From Brasenia schreberi (Eukaryota > Streptophyta > Magnoliopsida > Nymphaeales > Cabombaceae), in assembly GCA_036023115.1 (NCBI GenBank), contig JAYKKT010000091.1, positions 34,707,501 through 34,771,500 on the forward strand: 64,000 nucleotides of DNA, read 5' to 3'. Under the pieces are notes generated by a model that worked only from the letters and a program-made list of their open reading frames with translations, was not told the origin of the DNA and did no database searches. The position numbers were made by a program, and so were the translations under genes. Positions 48,863 through 61,500 of this stretch are shown piece after piece. Within the stretch, counting starts at the first letter, position 1. Every line of letters begins with the position of its first letter.

Positions 48863-51800
48863 TTAATCTTGTTTTCGACAGGTGATGATGGCAAACTTGA
48901 TGAGCTTGCAGCCTTCAATCATCAAGGGCATCACAAGTGCTCCCTTCACAGTTTTGAATCCTACAAACACAAAGTCAATATATGCTAACCTAAGTTGTTA
49001 AGGCATCTTAGGCTTCCACTTAACTCACAACCTTTTTTTTGTTAGAATGGACTGAAGCATTACATATACACACACCTGCATGCATCCCCCAGGAATCAAA
49101 CTGGCCACCTGCGAGTGGGCATCAGAGAGTCCTACGGTGAGCTAAAACTCTGAGTGCAGTTAACTCATAAATGTAATCTCACCTAGGAACAGAGAATTGT
49201 CCATATTAAATGTCTTCTTTTCTTTTGACAGTACGTTAAATGTCTTCTTGCATCAACGATGACAGAGAATAGAATCCTGTGTGAGATTGTCAACCGTTAT
49301 ATAATTTAAGATGCTTTATATGATGAAAATTTTAAACAGTAGAGAAATTCTTAACGTGAAACCTAATGGCATGTTTGTCAATACTCTGGTGTATCTGGAC
49401 ATACAAAAAGAAGGAATTTTCAAAGGAGGTGCCTGCATGTGTTCGTGTGTGGATGGGTGGGTAGGGTGAGGTTAAAATTCATGCAAGGCCTATGATACTT
49501 AGGTAGCTAACTGTTTCATATATAATTTTAAAACAACTGTCCTTTTCCTCAACACACATTCAATAAGGTGATTACCAGTTCCAAGGAGTGACGTGAAGCC
49601 TTTGAACGTCAACGCCGATTTTATAACCGCTGGCCAAAAGGGTGCAACATTTTCTGATCAGTCTGCCGTCCTGATCCCCTGTTATATATTAGACATGGAA
49701 GGGCATTAACCGATTCACCCTTTTAAAGATAACAGGATAAACAAAGAACTAATCATCTACAATTCACATTGCAATTATTCTAAAATCGTAATGCAAATGT
49801 GACTCCTCATAGTATGGCAGTTTACGTGATTTTTTTTTTATATCCACTTAAATGGTGTACCTTGAGGGAAAGGGACTCTGCAATACTTTTGTAGTCATTG
49901 ACAGAACACCATGCAGGAAGGTAGAAGCCATCACATATCCTGTTCAAGAGATTAATCTCTTGAGGCTCCAGTGAACTTTCAGATGGCGAGAGATCTCTGT
50001 GGCACCATGTCACAATGATAATGTTGCCCCAGGAGTTGCTACTCTTGCTGGCTCACTTAAAAACTGTCAATATAAATAATTGTCTTCAGATATCTTGGAG
50101 AATTTACGATTTTTGGGAGATTGATGGTTATGTCAAACTGCCATTCTAGCATTGTTTAATAATCTCTGATTCTGAAAGTGGAAGTTGCCCTTTATGGACC
50201 ATATCAATCAAAACCAACATCAACAAGACTTTTCACACACTAATTGGGTTTCACCAGATTCTTAGTCAGACTGGCTCAATCTAGTGCTGTATTAGCAATT
50301 AACTCTACAAAACCAACATCATAAACATTGTGTCCTTGCCGCCCGAAATCAACTTAAAATGCCTATCACGTTTTATCTTTCACTGTCGCTACACCGTTTT
50401 GTTCTTCTAATGATCTCATTAAATATCGAGCCTTTCCTGTTATGGCTACACACCCACCAAAACATCTTTATTTCTTCTCCTTGTGCATTCTATACATGCC
50501 AATATGTGACTGAAAAACACTTGATACCGTCTTTTTGCTGCTTTATGATGTCTATCACCGTTCTTTCCATCTTGCTTAGCTAAGTGGTGATTCCTTTTTA
50601 AGGAACCAATCTGCTTTTCTTCTTTTCTTGCCACAGTTAGGTTGATCTAGGTGATAATCCCTATTCTCGAAGGTACAACCATATTTTTGGAGGTGTTAAA
50701 CTCAACTAGTAAGGCCAGCTTATCTCAAGTTTGGAATTCAAGACTTCTGCCTCGAGGGTCACAGAAAATGGCGTCGCCACCTATTTCAAACACTATCAAT
50801 ACACATGATTGTCGACATGATCAAGCTCATTCAGCGGACTTGTTCGACCCAAATACTCCAAGTTGAAGGAGTTCATGAGCTCGATGCCGCGGATGTGAAT
50901 CTAGTGGGGTTTCCCTAACAATTGACGAAAAAATAGCAAGCCATAGTCTCTAATGTGATTCCTTGTGCTTATGACTTTTCTACATGTCAAAATTGACTAA
51001 CTTGAAGCAATTCCAGGAGCATCAGTCTTGGAATCGTTCACTAGATTTCGACGTGCAAGGTGAAATTCTCACTGTAAGAATGCAGGGAAGAATATGAATG
51101 ACAAAAAACTATACACCTTGTCAGGCATGTGCTCCCCACTCTCCATGGACCAAACCGGGTCGAATTGACCGTCTGGAAAGGGTTGATCCAGTGCATCCGC
51201 TACTTGGAATGAGACCTGATTGAAAGGTCGACTCTGATTAACCAATTTTTTTCAATTGGTAAACTTAATTTATAATTGATGGTAATAAATTGATTCATGT
51301 TCTTGTTAAAAAGCATAAATCTTTTGAGGAAGAGAACGAAATAGGGGAGGAAACCTACCAGATATCCTAGACCTTGTGATGTAGAGATTTCATTGGCTCG
51401 TTGGGCCTGAAGTGAACTGAAAGTAATGCCTTGTCACTTAGCCAAATATTTCCTGGACAAATACCTTGAGCTGCCACCAATGCCACACCCAACATCAACA
51501 ATACTCTTAGGTCTCTTCTCCAAGTCATCCGCAAAAAGACACGAAAGTGAGTGTGACACATCAAAAATGGCTTGAGATACATCACCTTTGTGAGCTTTTC
51601 TACTAGGAGCGGCAATTATTGTTCCGGGTCATGGCGTATTCATGTCCTTTTTCCATCACTGGGCCCAGGCTATTCATGCTTTAACTCAAGTCCTGTTCGA
51701 TTTAAACCCGTTCCACCGACAACCCTAGACCAACCATGTCACCAAAATGTTAACATAACTTCAGATTCAACAGGCTTATTTATCAGTGGATTTGATACAT

Positions 51801-53481
51801 GTCAGGAACATTGGCAGAGCTAGGAGGTGGCTGGGCGGATCCATGTCCCTTTATCTTTTCCTTCTGATAGTGCTGAGGCAAGGAAAGACTCCTAAGCCTT
51901 GGAAGGAAGCGCTAAAGCATGATGGTTGGAAAAAACTGCGTTGAGGCCACCCTCTTCATTTTTATGAATCCAAACATTTAAAAATGGAAATACGAAATTT
52001 CAAATTTATGAACTGATAAAAGATTCTAAATGCATATAACGAGTCCTTTGATAAGAAAGGACGTTGGGGAAACATGCTTGATCTAAAGGCTGTGAGCATA
52101 ATCCAAAAGTTTGTGTCCGTGTCTACCAAAAGTAACACGAAAAGATTGGGTCATCTTCCATCTAACCTGTTTTGACACCATCGAAAAATAGAACATTATG
52201 ACTACAACCCAAAACGAACACATCGCTATAGCCTAACATAACAGGGCTAGAAAAGTCCAAGTAATAACAAGAAAACGGTTCATATTTGGGTTCACCTGCT
52301 TCTGAAATGAGCATGACTTTGAACACGAAATTGCCACTCACAATATCACAAGGCATTTTCTATTCCGTAAAATAACACATCATGATTCTATATGTATGCA
52401 CCGTGTTATCCTATCAAAATAAATAATCAACTAAAACCAATTTGCCAAAGCGTGTTCGTGTGTATAGATTATCCTTAGTGTGGATAGTCCAATTCATTTC
52501 AGTACAGATGGGTCTAGGCCCAGTCCATCTCCAGGACGACCATGCTTGGAACATATTAGTAAAATAGTAAAACGAGCAATTAAATTTGTGAGGGGTAGTG
52601 CTAAATGCATAATATCTTTTGGTGCACAATCTTATACGCGGGAGTCACATATCCCATAACTATATGCAAGCATATCCATAGTTCGAATTTTGATATCAAT
52701 GGTGAAGATTTTAATTAAAACTATAGTTCTACCTTTGTGCACGATGTATATTAAATACAAAATGTTTTATCACCTCAACAATAGATCTCAAAAATTGACA
52801 CCTAAAAATGTTTATACTAAATTGTATGACCTGGATTTTGGTTCTGGTTCCGGTTCACTTTAAGTAGACGTAAATGGGCTCGTGTCCGTGTCCATTTTCG
52901 TAGCGAATCTAGATTTTGTCAAACCTGAAACGACCGCGTCACGCATATACAGATTCAAGGATTCCGAAAAAGCGTCGTGGGTCCCGCAATCCGGCTACGT
53001 GACAAGCGGAGATTGGAGTTTTGGTGGCGTGTCACTTAAACAGCCAACCGCCTCTCAGACATAAGGAATCCGATACGACTCGTCTTTCCGATAAGAGAAG
53101 CCCACACATTAAGGCACGCGAAGCACTACGCAAAAAACGACTATGAATGAGAGAGAGAGAAGACTAGGCAAACGGGCGAAGGAGAGCGCCTCCTCGATCA
53201 TCCGGATCTGCGTGGAGCGGTGGCCGTCGGATCCGGGGTCATGGATCGTAGAAGCCATGGTTCATGTTCTCGCTCCACACGCTCTCCCATGCCTCCGAGG
53301 ACTCGTCGTAGAACTCCGGAATTCCCTGCCGGAGGCTCAGGCCGGCCTTCACGCACAGGGACCGTCGTAGGGAGAGGGACGACTTCGGCCTGAATGCGCC
53401 GTTGGCCGGAATCCTAAATTTGAAAACCTGTAGCCGGAGAGACGGAGCACTGCAACGGTGGACGATGCACTCTATCTCCAT
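48863..53481 (-). pseudogene. VTE4: Gamma-tocopherol methyltransferase-like pseudogene
   Basis: VTE4 and its relatives transfer methyl groups from S-adenosylmethionine, in plastids to tocopherols. Exons on the minus strand: first exon from 53481 (IPEFYDESSEAWESVW, HGFYDP), about 51530-51359 (SIVDVGCGIGGSSRYLSRKY, the SAM-binding motif), 51215-51117 (VSFQVADALDQPFPDGQFD, MESGEHMPDK), 50063-49861 (VTWCHRDLSPSESSLEP, FYLPAWCSV), 49678-49576 (ENVAPFWPAVIKSALTF) and 48960-48863 (VKGALVMPLMIEG, FAIITCRK, stop). The damage includes a frameshift after HGFYDP near 53240, a TGA after YLAK near 51447, a frameshift before IIIVTW near 50012, and a TGA replacing the conserved Trp before SENVAP near 49663. 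The acceptor of the second exon reads GG instead of AG, and two residues are lost in the last exon. The transit peptide is poorly conserved. It could equally descend from the gamma-TMT-like N-methyltransferase branch. Confidence 0.9.
49031..49165 (-). mobile_element. tRNA-derived SINE inside the VTE4-like pseudogene
   Basis: On the minus strand an A box TAGCTCACCGTAGG, a B box GTTTGATTCC about 35 bases later and a 3' tail CATTCTAACAAAAAAAA are visible. It lies in the last intron of the pseudogene. Confidence 0.65.
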
Positions 53482-53945
53482 CGCAGATTTTCGCCGGCAG
53501 GGGAAGGCCGATCCTGTGGCACTTAGTTATCTTGCCCACATGTGCGACGCAGTCTGAGTGAAGGATGTACGAATTTTACCATATTACCCTTCAAACAATT
53601 AAAAACTCCACAGATAGTTAGGCAGGAAAAGACTCTTGCGCATGCGAGTAGTAAAAACCTATTAAACATACTTAATAATTTTTATAAGGTCAAAAAAGGT
53701 ATTTAACATGCTATACAGTGAAACAAAAGGTTCAGGCAATTCCACAAGTAATTCATTTACCTGAGGCGGTAAAAAGTGAATATATATAATGGTAAACACA
53801 TAATATTTTTGTGAGATAAATCATTGAAATGATAAAATAAGAAGTATTTAATGATAATATTTTTAATTTAAAATTTTGATCATATCTAAAATTAGATACC
53901 GAATAACAAATTACATTAAAAAACATTATATATATATAAATAGAG

Positions 53946-54029
<84 letters not shown>

Positions 54030-56158
54030 GTAGGTAAGCTACGTTCCAAAACTAAGTTTAACCACAACAAGAGGCGGGAATCCAATTATCTTATGGATTT
54101 GCGTCAATCGGGATTACTGAGAAAAGGTATTCTAACTTTAGGGTGCACTAAACATGTTAGATATATATACTATTAAAATGAGGAGCTCTTTTGTATTGCG
54201 TTTTTATTTTTTAATAATAAAAATCATATTAAAAAATAAATATCTAACTCTACTCATGTATTGGTTTTGGATCTTGTTGGTATAACTACCTTGAAGTGCA
54301 TGTGGTCTACAAATATGCCGTATGATTGGATGACCTAACTCTGTACGTGCTGCTTTACCATTCAGGACTGATGAATCCAGTTATGACTCATATAACCCAT
54401 CATTGCTCGATGATGATTTTTGAAGAGTATGAATATAATAATATTATTTATTTTTAAAAAATATTTTTTAAAATTTAAAATTATATTTATATAAAAATAA
54501 TAATGAGGAGACTTATAATAAATGAACATGATCTTGTTTCCTCCCCCCTCCTCTCTCTCCCTATAACTATCACTATAACTATATATCTTTTTCATAGTTT
54601 TACACACCTGATGTATTATGGAAGAAGAAATAATTGATGTATTATGTATTATTATAAGACTTTAAGTGACAAGTAGATATGACCAGTTTGGAACTAGTTC
54701 GGTGAACCAGTCATCAAATCATGAGTAATTATAAGCATTGATTCCTAAACCAGAGACCTTCCAGTTCGGTAATGGTTTAGGATATTAAATTCACAATTTA
54801 TATTTAAACATAGTTTTTACCTGTTGTTGTAATAAAAGCTGTTTCACTAGATGCTAAAGCATGACCATCTTTTTCTTTTCAAGATTCATGATCAATTTTA
54901 TTTAAGCTTCCCTCAACCAATCGGCAGAAAAAATTAAAACTCTTGATAGAAACTCAGTAGGATGAGCAGGATTCATGTTGGGTAGAAGTTAATCACAAAC
55001 CACATTCTACTCATGTATTGTTTTTAGATCTTGTTGGTACATTAGGTCATATTATCGTTTCATCGTCGAAGTGCTTGTGGTCTATAAAATTGATCTCTTG
55101 CAGTATCTGCTCAGTCGTCTTGCTCTTCAAGGTAGATTAATTAAGTGAGCCGTCAAACTATATTGATTTGATAAAAATGTCTGTTATTTAGAGCAGTTAA
55201 AAGATAAAAGATAGGTCGTGACAGATTTTCTTATAATTTGATCAAGTTTCAAGATAAACCAAGTATTTCATAATTTATAGCACCAACAACAGCCAAATAC
55301 TGTATAAATACTGTATGGTGACTATTGATGTGGAGTCACTTTATCTATCATTATAATGCCCTCGTAAAAGTATACAAGCATCAATAACGTTAGCATTATA
55401 TGACGTGACTCTGTGATTGAATGGTGTGACTCTGTCCAGGCAGCCTTTAGCATTATATAACGAACATGTGCATGCTAATGCATCCTCTGTGGCAAATAAT
55501 ATGACCCACATTGAAATTATTGAAAATTACTTGAATCGCATTAAAAAATACAAGACAGAACAGAATATAAATTAAGAATTCATGTAGCCGAGATTGCATA
55601 TGTAAAAACCCAATTCTACATATCTCTTCGGCTAAGCACATGGTATTAATGTCATTTAAAAAGTTATAAAGGTATATCAAAAAATATAAAGAATAATTTT
55701 ATTGTACTCATGCTTACAAAAGGTAAATTGGATGCATAATTTGTTTTAGCATGTGTAAGATTCTATATATATGACATAGTCCATGAAGAAATATCTTAAA
55801 TTTTTATCATTTGATTTACATGATCAATAATAAAAATTTTAGTTTAAAAATAAATAATGTTTAAGTTGATTTCAGCATATTTACCATGTAATAACGTGTA
55901 CATCAAAATATGAATTTAAAATCCTTTTCTTCTTTTTTAAATCGAGCCATTCTTTTTCTAAGAGAAAGAATAAATTCTCTTTCTCTCTCACCCTCTCGGA
56001 GTCCTCTTTTAGTAATCAATTTTTAATTGATTTCCCCAGTTATCGGATGCTATAAATAAGCGTTGCCTCCCCGGAAATAGGAAATTCGTATAATTGGCGG
56101 TAAAAAGATCCGCAACGGCTTCCCCGCCTTTGTTGGATTCCTGAGATAGAGAGAAGCC
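53482..56158. other. AT-rich intergenic region
   Basis: No gene is seen. It holds a (GA)n tract at 53949-54028. A sequence beginning TACTCATGTATTG, followed by TTTT(G/A)GATCTTGTTGGTA, occurs twice (54252 and 55010) with similar flanks, so it is a dispersed or duplicated piece. Confidence 0.6.
53949..54028. repeat. (GA)n microsatellite
   Basis: About 39 uninterrupted GA units. Confidence 0.97.
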
Positions 56159-56260
56159 ATGAGAGATATGCTCCGTACATTCTTCAAGAGGCTTCGCTCC
56201 TCGCCTCTCCAATATCGCTCCAGAAATTCATCGTTTATCCAGGATCTCGCCATCCTGTGA
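56159..56260 (+). promoter_or_regulatory. Upstream ORF overlapping the glycosyltransferase start
   Basis: An ATG at 56159 opens a 33-codon frame (MRDMLRTFFKRLRSS at its start) that ends at TGA 56258-56260. Its stop overlaps the GTG at 56257 as GTGA. It is the nearest upstream ATG and lies in a different frame from the main gene. Confidence 0.5.
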
Positions 56261-57357
56261 GCGAGTCCGGTAAATCGCTCACTTCCTTGCTGAATTTCTC
56301 GATATCAGCAGATCCTGTTCGTTCTACACTCGCCGGATCCGGTGTCGCGTCTGCCTCTCTTGGGCTAGCATTAGGATTCGGCATCGCCTCGTCTACGGCG
56401 TTCTTGAATTCGGAGGACGAGCCGTCGAAATCCATCGATAATTCGAAAGATCAAGAGGAGATGAGGGAGAATCCGGTGGGAGAAGGGTTACGGCAGGGAT
56501 TGGCTGCCGTGCTGGCCGGATCGGGCGAAAAGGAAGGGAGATCATTGCATAAGAGCTCGATATTGGACTCTCCGAAAGCGAACGGTGTAGATCCGACGAG
56601 TTTTCGGTTGTCGGTGGCGAAGAGTTTGGGATCTAAAAAGTTCAAGATCTTCGTCGGCTACGATGCTCGCGAAGATATCGCTTTTGAGGTATGTCGCCAC
56701 TCGATTCTCAAGCATTCTTCGATTCCTGTTGAGATCATCCCGATCGTCCAATCCGATCTACGGACGAGGAATCTCTACTGGCGGGAGAGTGGGAAGACGG
56801 AGAGCACGGAGTTCTCTTTCACCAGGTTTCTCACTCCTTTCCTGGCGGAATTCGAGGGCTGGGCGCTCTTCATCGACTGCGATTTCCTCTATACGAGGGA
56901 CGTCAAAGAATTGGTAGAACTGATCGATGAAAATTACGCCGTAATGTGTGTTCAGCACGATTATACGCCCAAGGAGACGACGAAGATGGACGGCATTGTT
57001 CAGACCACGTATCCTAGAAAGAACTGGTCGTCAATGGTGCTATACAATTGCGGACACCCCAAAAATCGCATTTTAACGCCGGAAGTTGTGAATTCCCAAA
57101 CAGGGGCTTATCTTCATCGCTTCATGTGGCTGGATGATAGTGAGATCGGTTCTATTCCGTTCGTCTGGAACTTCCTCGTTGGGCACAATCATGTCGTTTC
57201 CTGCGACCCGAAGACGTACCCAAGAGCGATTCATTATACGCTTGGCGGGCCTTGGTTTGAGGCATGGAAGGATTGCGAATTTGCCGATCTGTGGCTGAAG
57301 GAGAAGGAAGAGTATGAGACCAGTAAAACGAGCAATTTCGTTGGATCCCTGGCTTAA
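56257..57357 (+). CDS. Plant glycosyltransferase-like type II membrane protein
   Basis: A single-exon frame of 366 residues. An N-terminal hydrophobic segment (about residues 25-49) would anchor it in the Golgi or ER with the catalytic part in the lumen. The domain from residue 129 has KFKIFVGYDAREDIAFEVC, then FSFTRFLTPFL, a DxD-type metal site in WALFIDCDFLY (D207 and D209), QHDYTPKETTKMDG, YPRKNWSSMVLYNC and HYTLGGPWFEAW, as in plant nucleotide-diphospho-sugar transferase-like proteins of unknown acceptor. The family usually starts at Met-Ser-x-Ser-Gly-Lys-Ser, but that first codon is GTG here, and no in-frame ATG occurs between the upstream stop at 56101 and 56461 (residue 69). Use of the internal ATG would remove the anchor but keep the catalytic domain. 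The rest of the frame is undamaged. Confidence 0.85.
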   Translation: MSESGKSLTSLLNFSISADPVRSTLAGSGVASASLGLALGFGIASSTAFLNSEDEPSKSIDNSKDQEEMRENPVGEGLRQGLAAVLAGSGEKEGRSLHKSSILDSPKANGVDPTSFRLSVAKSLGSKKFKIFVGYDAREDIAFEVCRHSILKHSSIPVEIIPIVQSDLRTRNLYWRESGKTESTEFSFTRFLTPFLAEFEGWALFIDCDFLYTRDVKELVELIDENYAVMCVQHDYTPKETTKMDGIVQTTYPRKNWSSMVLYNCGHPKNRILTPEVVNSQTGAYLHRFMWLDDSEIGSIPFVWNFLVGHNHVVSCDPKTYPRAIHYTLGGPWFEAWKDCEFADLWLKEKEEYETSKTSNFVGSLA

Positions 57358-58803
57358 GAAACCGTAAGTTCAAAATTTCTATGCCGTGCCTTTCAGATGA
57401 TATCTCGAATCCATTCTTACTCATAGGCCATACACAGCCTCTCAGTAATTCATATAGAAGACATCTTCTACTGAAATTTTTTGGCCGTACTTTATGCGTC
57501 AATCCTAGTTTTAATGGTCCAGAAGATATTTCCTACCGTGCTTATACTATGTGACTAGTTTTAACAGATCGGAGTCTTTCTTGGCTCGGTTGAGCGATCA
57601 ACGGGTCACCCCTCATGTATGTGTCTGACCAGGTGGACTATCTATAAAAATTACCGTCTCTATTGGTAATATTTACATGTAAACAAGTCCTCAGTAACAC
57701 AAGAATCATAGATACGGAGACGATTGAAATGGTGTGCATTATGGCCTGATGAATTTTTCTTTGATTTTGCAGCAGGTTTCAGATGTATGGAGATCTCGAT
57801 AAATTTCTACTCGGTGACACCAGCAAATGTTGCTCGAAGGCTAATCAGTACGTATTCCACTGTATTCTCATGGTTTTGTTTTTCAGTACAAGCAATGTGT
57901 GCCTTCTCTTTTGATGCTGCAGGCATCAATATGTCAGTAGATCTATGTGGATTGAAGTATGTAGTGTAAGGCTTTTGTATTATTTAGGCACTGCTTTGGT
58001 TATTAGAGAGAGGCGCCGCCCTGTAGAAGTATGCGTGAACCCTTTGGATGTAATTTTGCAAGTGAGGAATTTCACAAGCAACACAAAAATGTAGCCGTGC
58101 GTCTTTTCTAGTGTTGGTGAACGAATTGAGCTGCTCGTAGACGGGTTCAGGTAGAGAATCAGCTGGTAGATTTGCTCTGTTTGGCTCGTAAGTTAGTGAG
58201 TTGGGGGCAAAAGTCTTCACCAGCTACACATGTTCTCAATCTCCTTTACTCCGATCTCATAATAGTAATTAGAGACTCCTATGGTATTTCAGATATGGTT
58301 TAACGAATATGACCAAATGGATTTGAATCACATCCGTTGGGAGGGTCACAGCTGAGTCGGTGGACCAGCACAAGTCGGTGCATGTAGCTGTTCTAAGTCC
58401 GTCGTGCCAGATCGGCCTGATGCTCTTGTGCGTAGTACTTTAGAGATGTAAATTGAATCGGTCGCCATGTAAAAGCTAAAACGTGTGAAAGAGCAAATTA
58501 TTGTGTGTGTGACAGAGAGAGTATCAAAAAGGATTTATCTGAGATCAAAGGGATCTAGTATAAGGCTGCATTCTGAACCATGTGAGGAGAGGAACATCAA
58601 ACCCTTGTGGCAAATTGGACACCATTTTAAGCCCAACCAATCTATTTAGAGCACCCCAAGTCTTGGCCATCTGTATCTCTAAGAATAAAACTTGATTGCT
58701 TATTTGCAGTATTTAATAATGATAATAATAAAATAACAATAATGCTCATTGTCATGGTTGCCATGTATAATAAGAATGTAAGCATACTAACTGAACAAAC
58801 CAG
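57358..58803 (+). other. 3' region of the glycosyltransferase gene and intergenic DNA
   Basis: A donor ACC|GTAAGT at 57363 and an acceptor GATTTTGCAG at 57772 suggest a 3'-UTR intron; a second possible one ends at GATGCTGCAG (57922). No other gene is seen up to the end of the pectin acetylesterase. Confidence 0.4.
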
Positions 58804-60669
58804 CTACTCCCAAGAAATTTCAGAAGCATTGAATACTTGGTTGTGGCAAGTTGAGTCGCAGGGATAAGGGCAATCGATCTTCATAAACGGGCGGCGATCA
58901 TAGAACCAATCTGCCACTGCTTTAGCAACGGGCTGCAATTTGAGAAACGAATGACAAATAACGATGATCAATGCTATTATGTTATAGTGGATTCGTGCGA
59001 AACCAATTGAAACCGGATAAAGAAAAGATTGGATCCTTATCTTTCTTTCAGTAGAAAGATAATGCAAATATAAGGATGAGAGCTGTACATTCATGTTTAC
59101 GGTGTAGGGCTGGCAAGCAGGACGAAAAATTTAACAAAAGTTGTTCATGGCTTGTTCGTCAGCTGGTCTTCTACTTATTCATGCTAACCCGAAAGACCAT
59201 GAATGACTTGTTTTGTATCTTTATACTATAATGAACTACTTGTTTTATATGACTGCATATAATAAACACTTTACATGAAAAAGATGGAATGAGTTGTTTT
59301 GTAAGACTATAGACACTTTACATAAAATATAAACACCTTACGGTAGTGGCTTGTTCTTCAAGGTATTATAAGCTACTAAAAAGGCGACTATTGTAAGCTT
59401 ATAACAACGATACTAGAAAGGCGTCAAAGACTAATTGAAGTAGTTTATTTGACTCTTACTATATCAGGTTGCTAGAAAGGTAGCAGTGTAGGCTTGTTTC
59501 ATAATACACAACTTACTGCTACGACAAGACGAACTAGAAACTTTTCACGTAGATCTTTTAGAAGAAGATTTAATAGTTAACTCAACTTTTTCTTTTTTAT
59601 ATATAAAAATTTCTTGTAAAATTTAAGTATTTCATTTAGTTGCACTATACCCATCCAATTCTTTGGTTAACATGGTTTTCTAGCAAATATTAAAATTGTA
59701 TATACTTAATCAATGAAATACCACGAGTCGAGCAACCAAACATGCATTTTTCAATGTCCAGCAAACATAGCTCAACAAGCCAGCTCGTTGAAGTTTGTTT
59801 AGACATGGGCAAGCTCATCTGCAATTGAATCAATCCCGAACAATGAGCAAGCAGCTCATCTACCTGCTAGCACGGGCTTCACAAAACATAGATGGACGCT
59901 AATTGGCCATGTGTGCGTGTTTGCGTTTCTGTGCATGTGCATGTGTTCATGCATGAGTGTGTTTGGATACTAACATTTGATGGCCATGACATCTTACGTC
60001 AGTGATAAGAAAAGTTTAATTTCTCTCTATTATTTTGTATACGGTATTAATTTTTATCAAGGAAAAATATATACTTTAGATTATTTGCGTCCAATTTGTG
60101 GTGTACTTGGTGATTGCCGTAAGAACCATATCATGAAGTGGTGGTGGAGCGCTTACCGTTTTATCAAGCTGCGGAGAGTTGGGCCAAAACCATGCTTCCT
60201 GCATCTCTGATTGGCAATGAGCATAACATGAGTTTATAAACAAACCTCTATCTAAAGCTTTACCAACTCCAACCAGTGCTCTTAAGAAGTCCTGCCTGAA
60301 TCCTGAAATAGTAAAAACTTGCTACTATCAACTGTAGATATCGATATTAGTATCAGCAAATGAAAATCCTTTGGCTGCTCCTGGCAAAGTGAAGCAATGA
60401 AGATAACTCAAAGAAACGCGGAACAATAAAAGGTGGCAAGGCTTTCAAAATATAGGCCTCGTATCTGTAATCAAAAGAACCACTAGTTAGCAAAGCCATT
60501 TGACGGATGAAGGCATTCTTTATTTAAAAAGGGACTTGCTTTGACCTATGTCAAAAAGTGGGGTTCATCTGCAGTTGTGGAGGGTGTGGGATGGTAACTT
60601 TAAAGATGTATGGACGGTAGACACTGTAATATGTACAAATGAACACATTACCTATTTATCTATTATCCA

Positions 60670-60718
<49 letters not shown>

Positions 60719-61469
60719 CATAGTCCATGGAGTGATGTGTTCCATTCTTAAACATCATCAAGAATCTCAATCATTTGATCGAGATCCGTAGTTAAAATTC
60801 AAATTTCAATAGCAAAAAAGTACCTTGGTACTTTTTGTAGGGATTAATATGCGCATGACTGATTTTTTTCTCTCTCTCTATATGGGGAGTGACACATGCT
60901 CAATTGAGTGTTTGCATAGTTCCACAAATCCAACTACCAGATGCCACCTTTCATTATCTTCTACTATCTTTTTACTGCTTAAAACCACATTTGATCGATA
61001 AGAACCACTGTCGTCAACCCCAAAATCACTTAAAAACCTAAATATTTATATATAAGTGGCTTTAGTGGTGGTAATAATTATTTTGATGAAAGAAAGGTAT
61101 TTTTGGAGAATATAATAGTAGGTAGTGGAGGCGGTACCTAGTGGTTAGATTGGTGGAACGATTTAAACCGCTAGATTCAAAGAGAGCATAGTCCATGCAT
61201 ACATACAGCTTTAAAATCACTTAATGACTGTTCTATCACGATGAACAATAATTATATTTGTATTTAGTAAGCATTTAATCTATGTATATGAACATTAAAT
61301 GCGAGTATGAAAAGTACCATGATGCTTTTAGTATTTTAAATTCAATTCTACGTTAGTGAAATTCGTAGTTGAATGACAGAGATCCTTAAAGATTTTAAGC
61401 ATGAATTGGTGCACCTATATACTGTACCCATACACTAATTTCTCTTTCTCTCTCTCTCTCTCTCTCTCT

Positions 61470-61500
<31 letters not shown>

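Noticed and set aside
53143..53370. Plus-strand frame opposite the VTE4-like first exon
   Set aside because: It is the antisense shadow of the exon, which carries the recognisable methyltransferase sequence on the minus strand.
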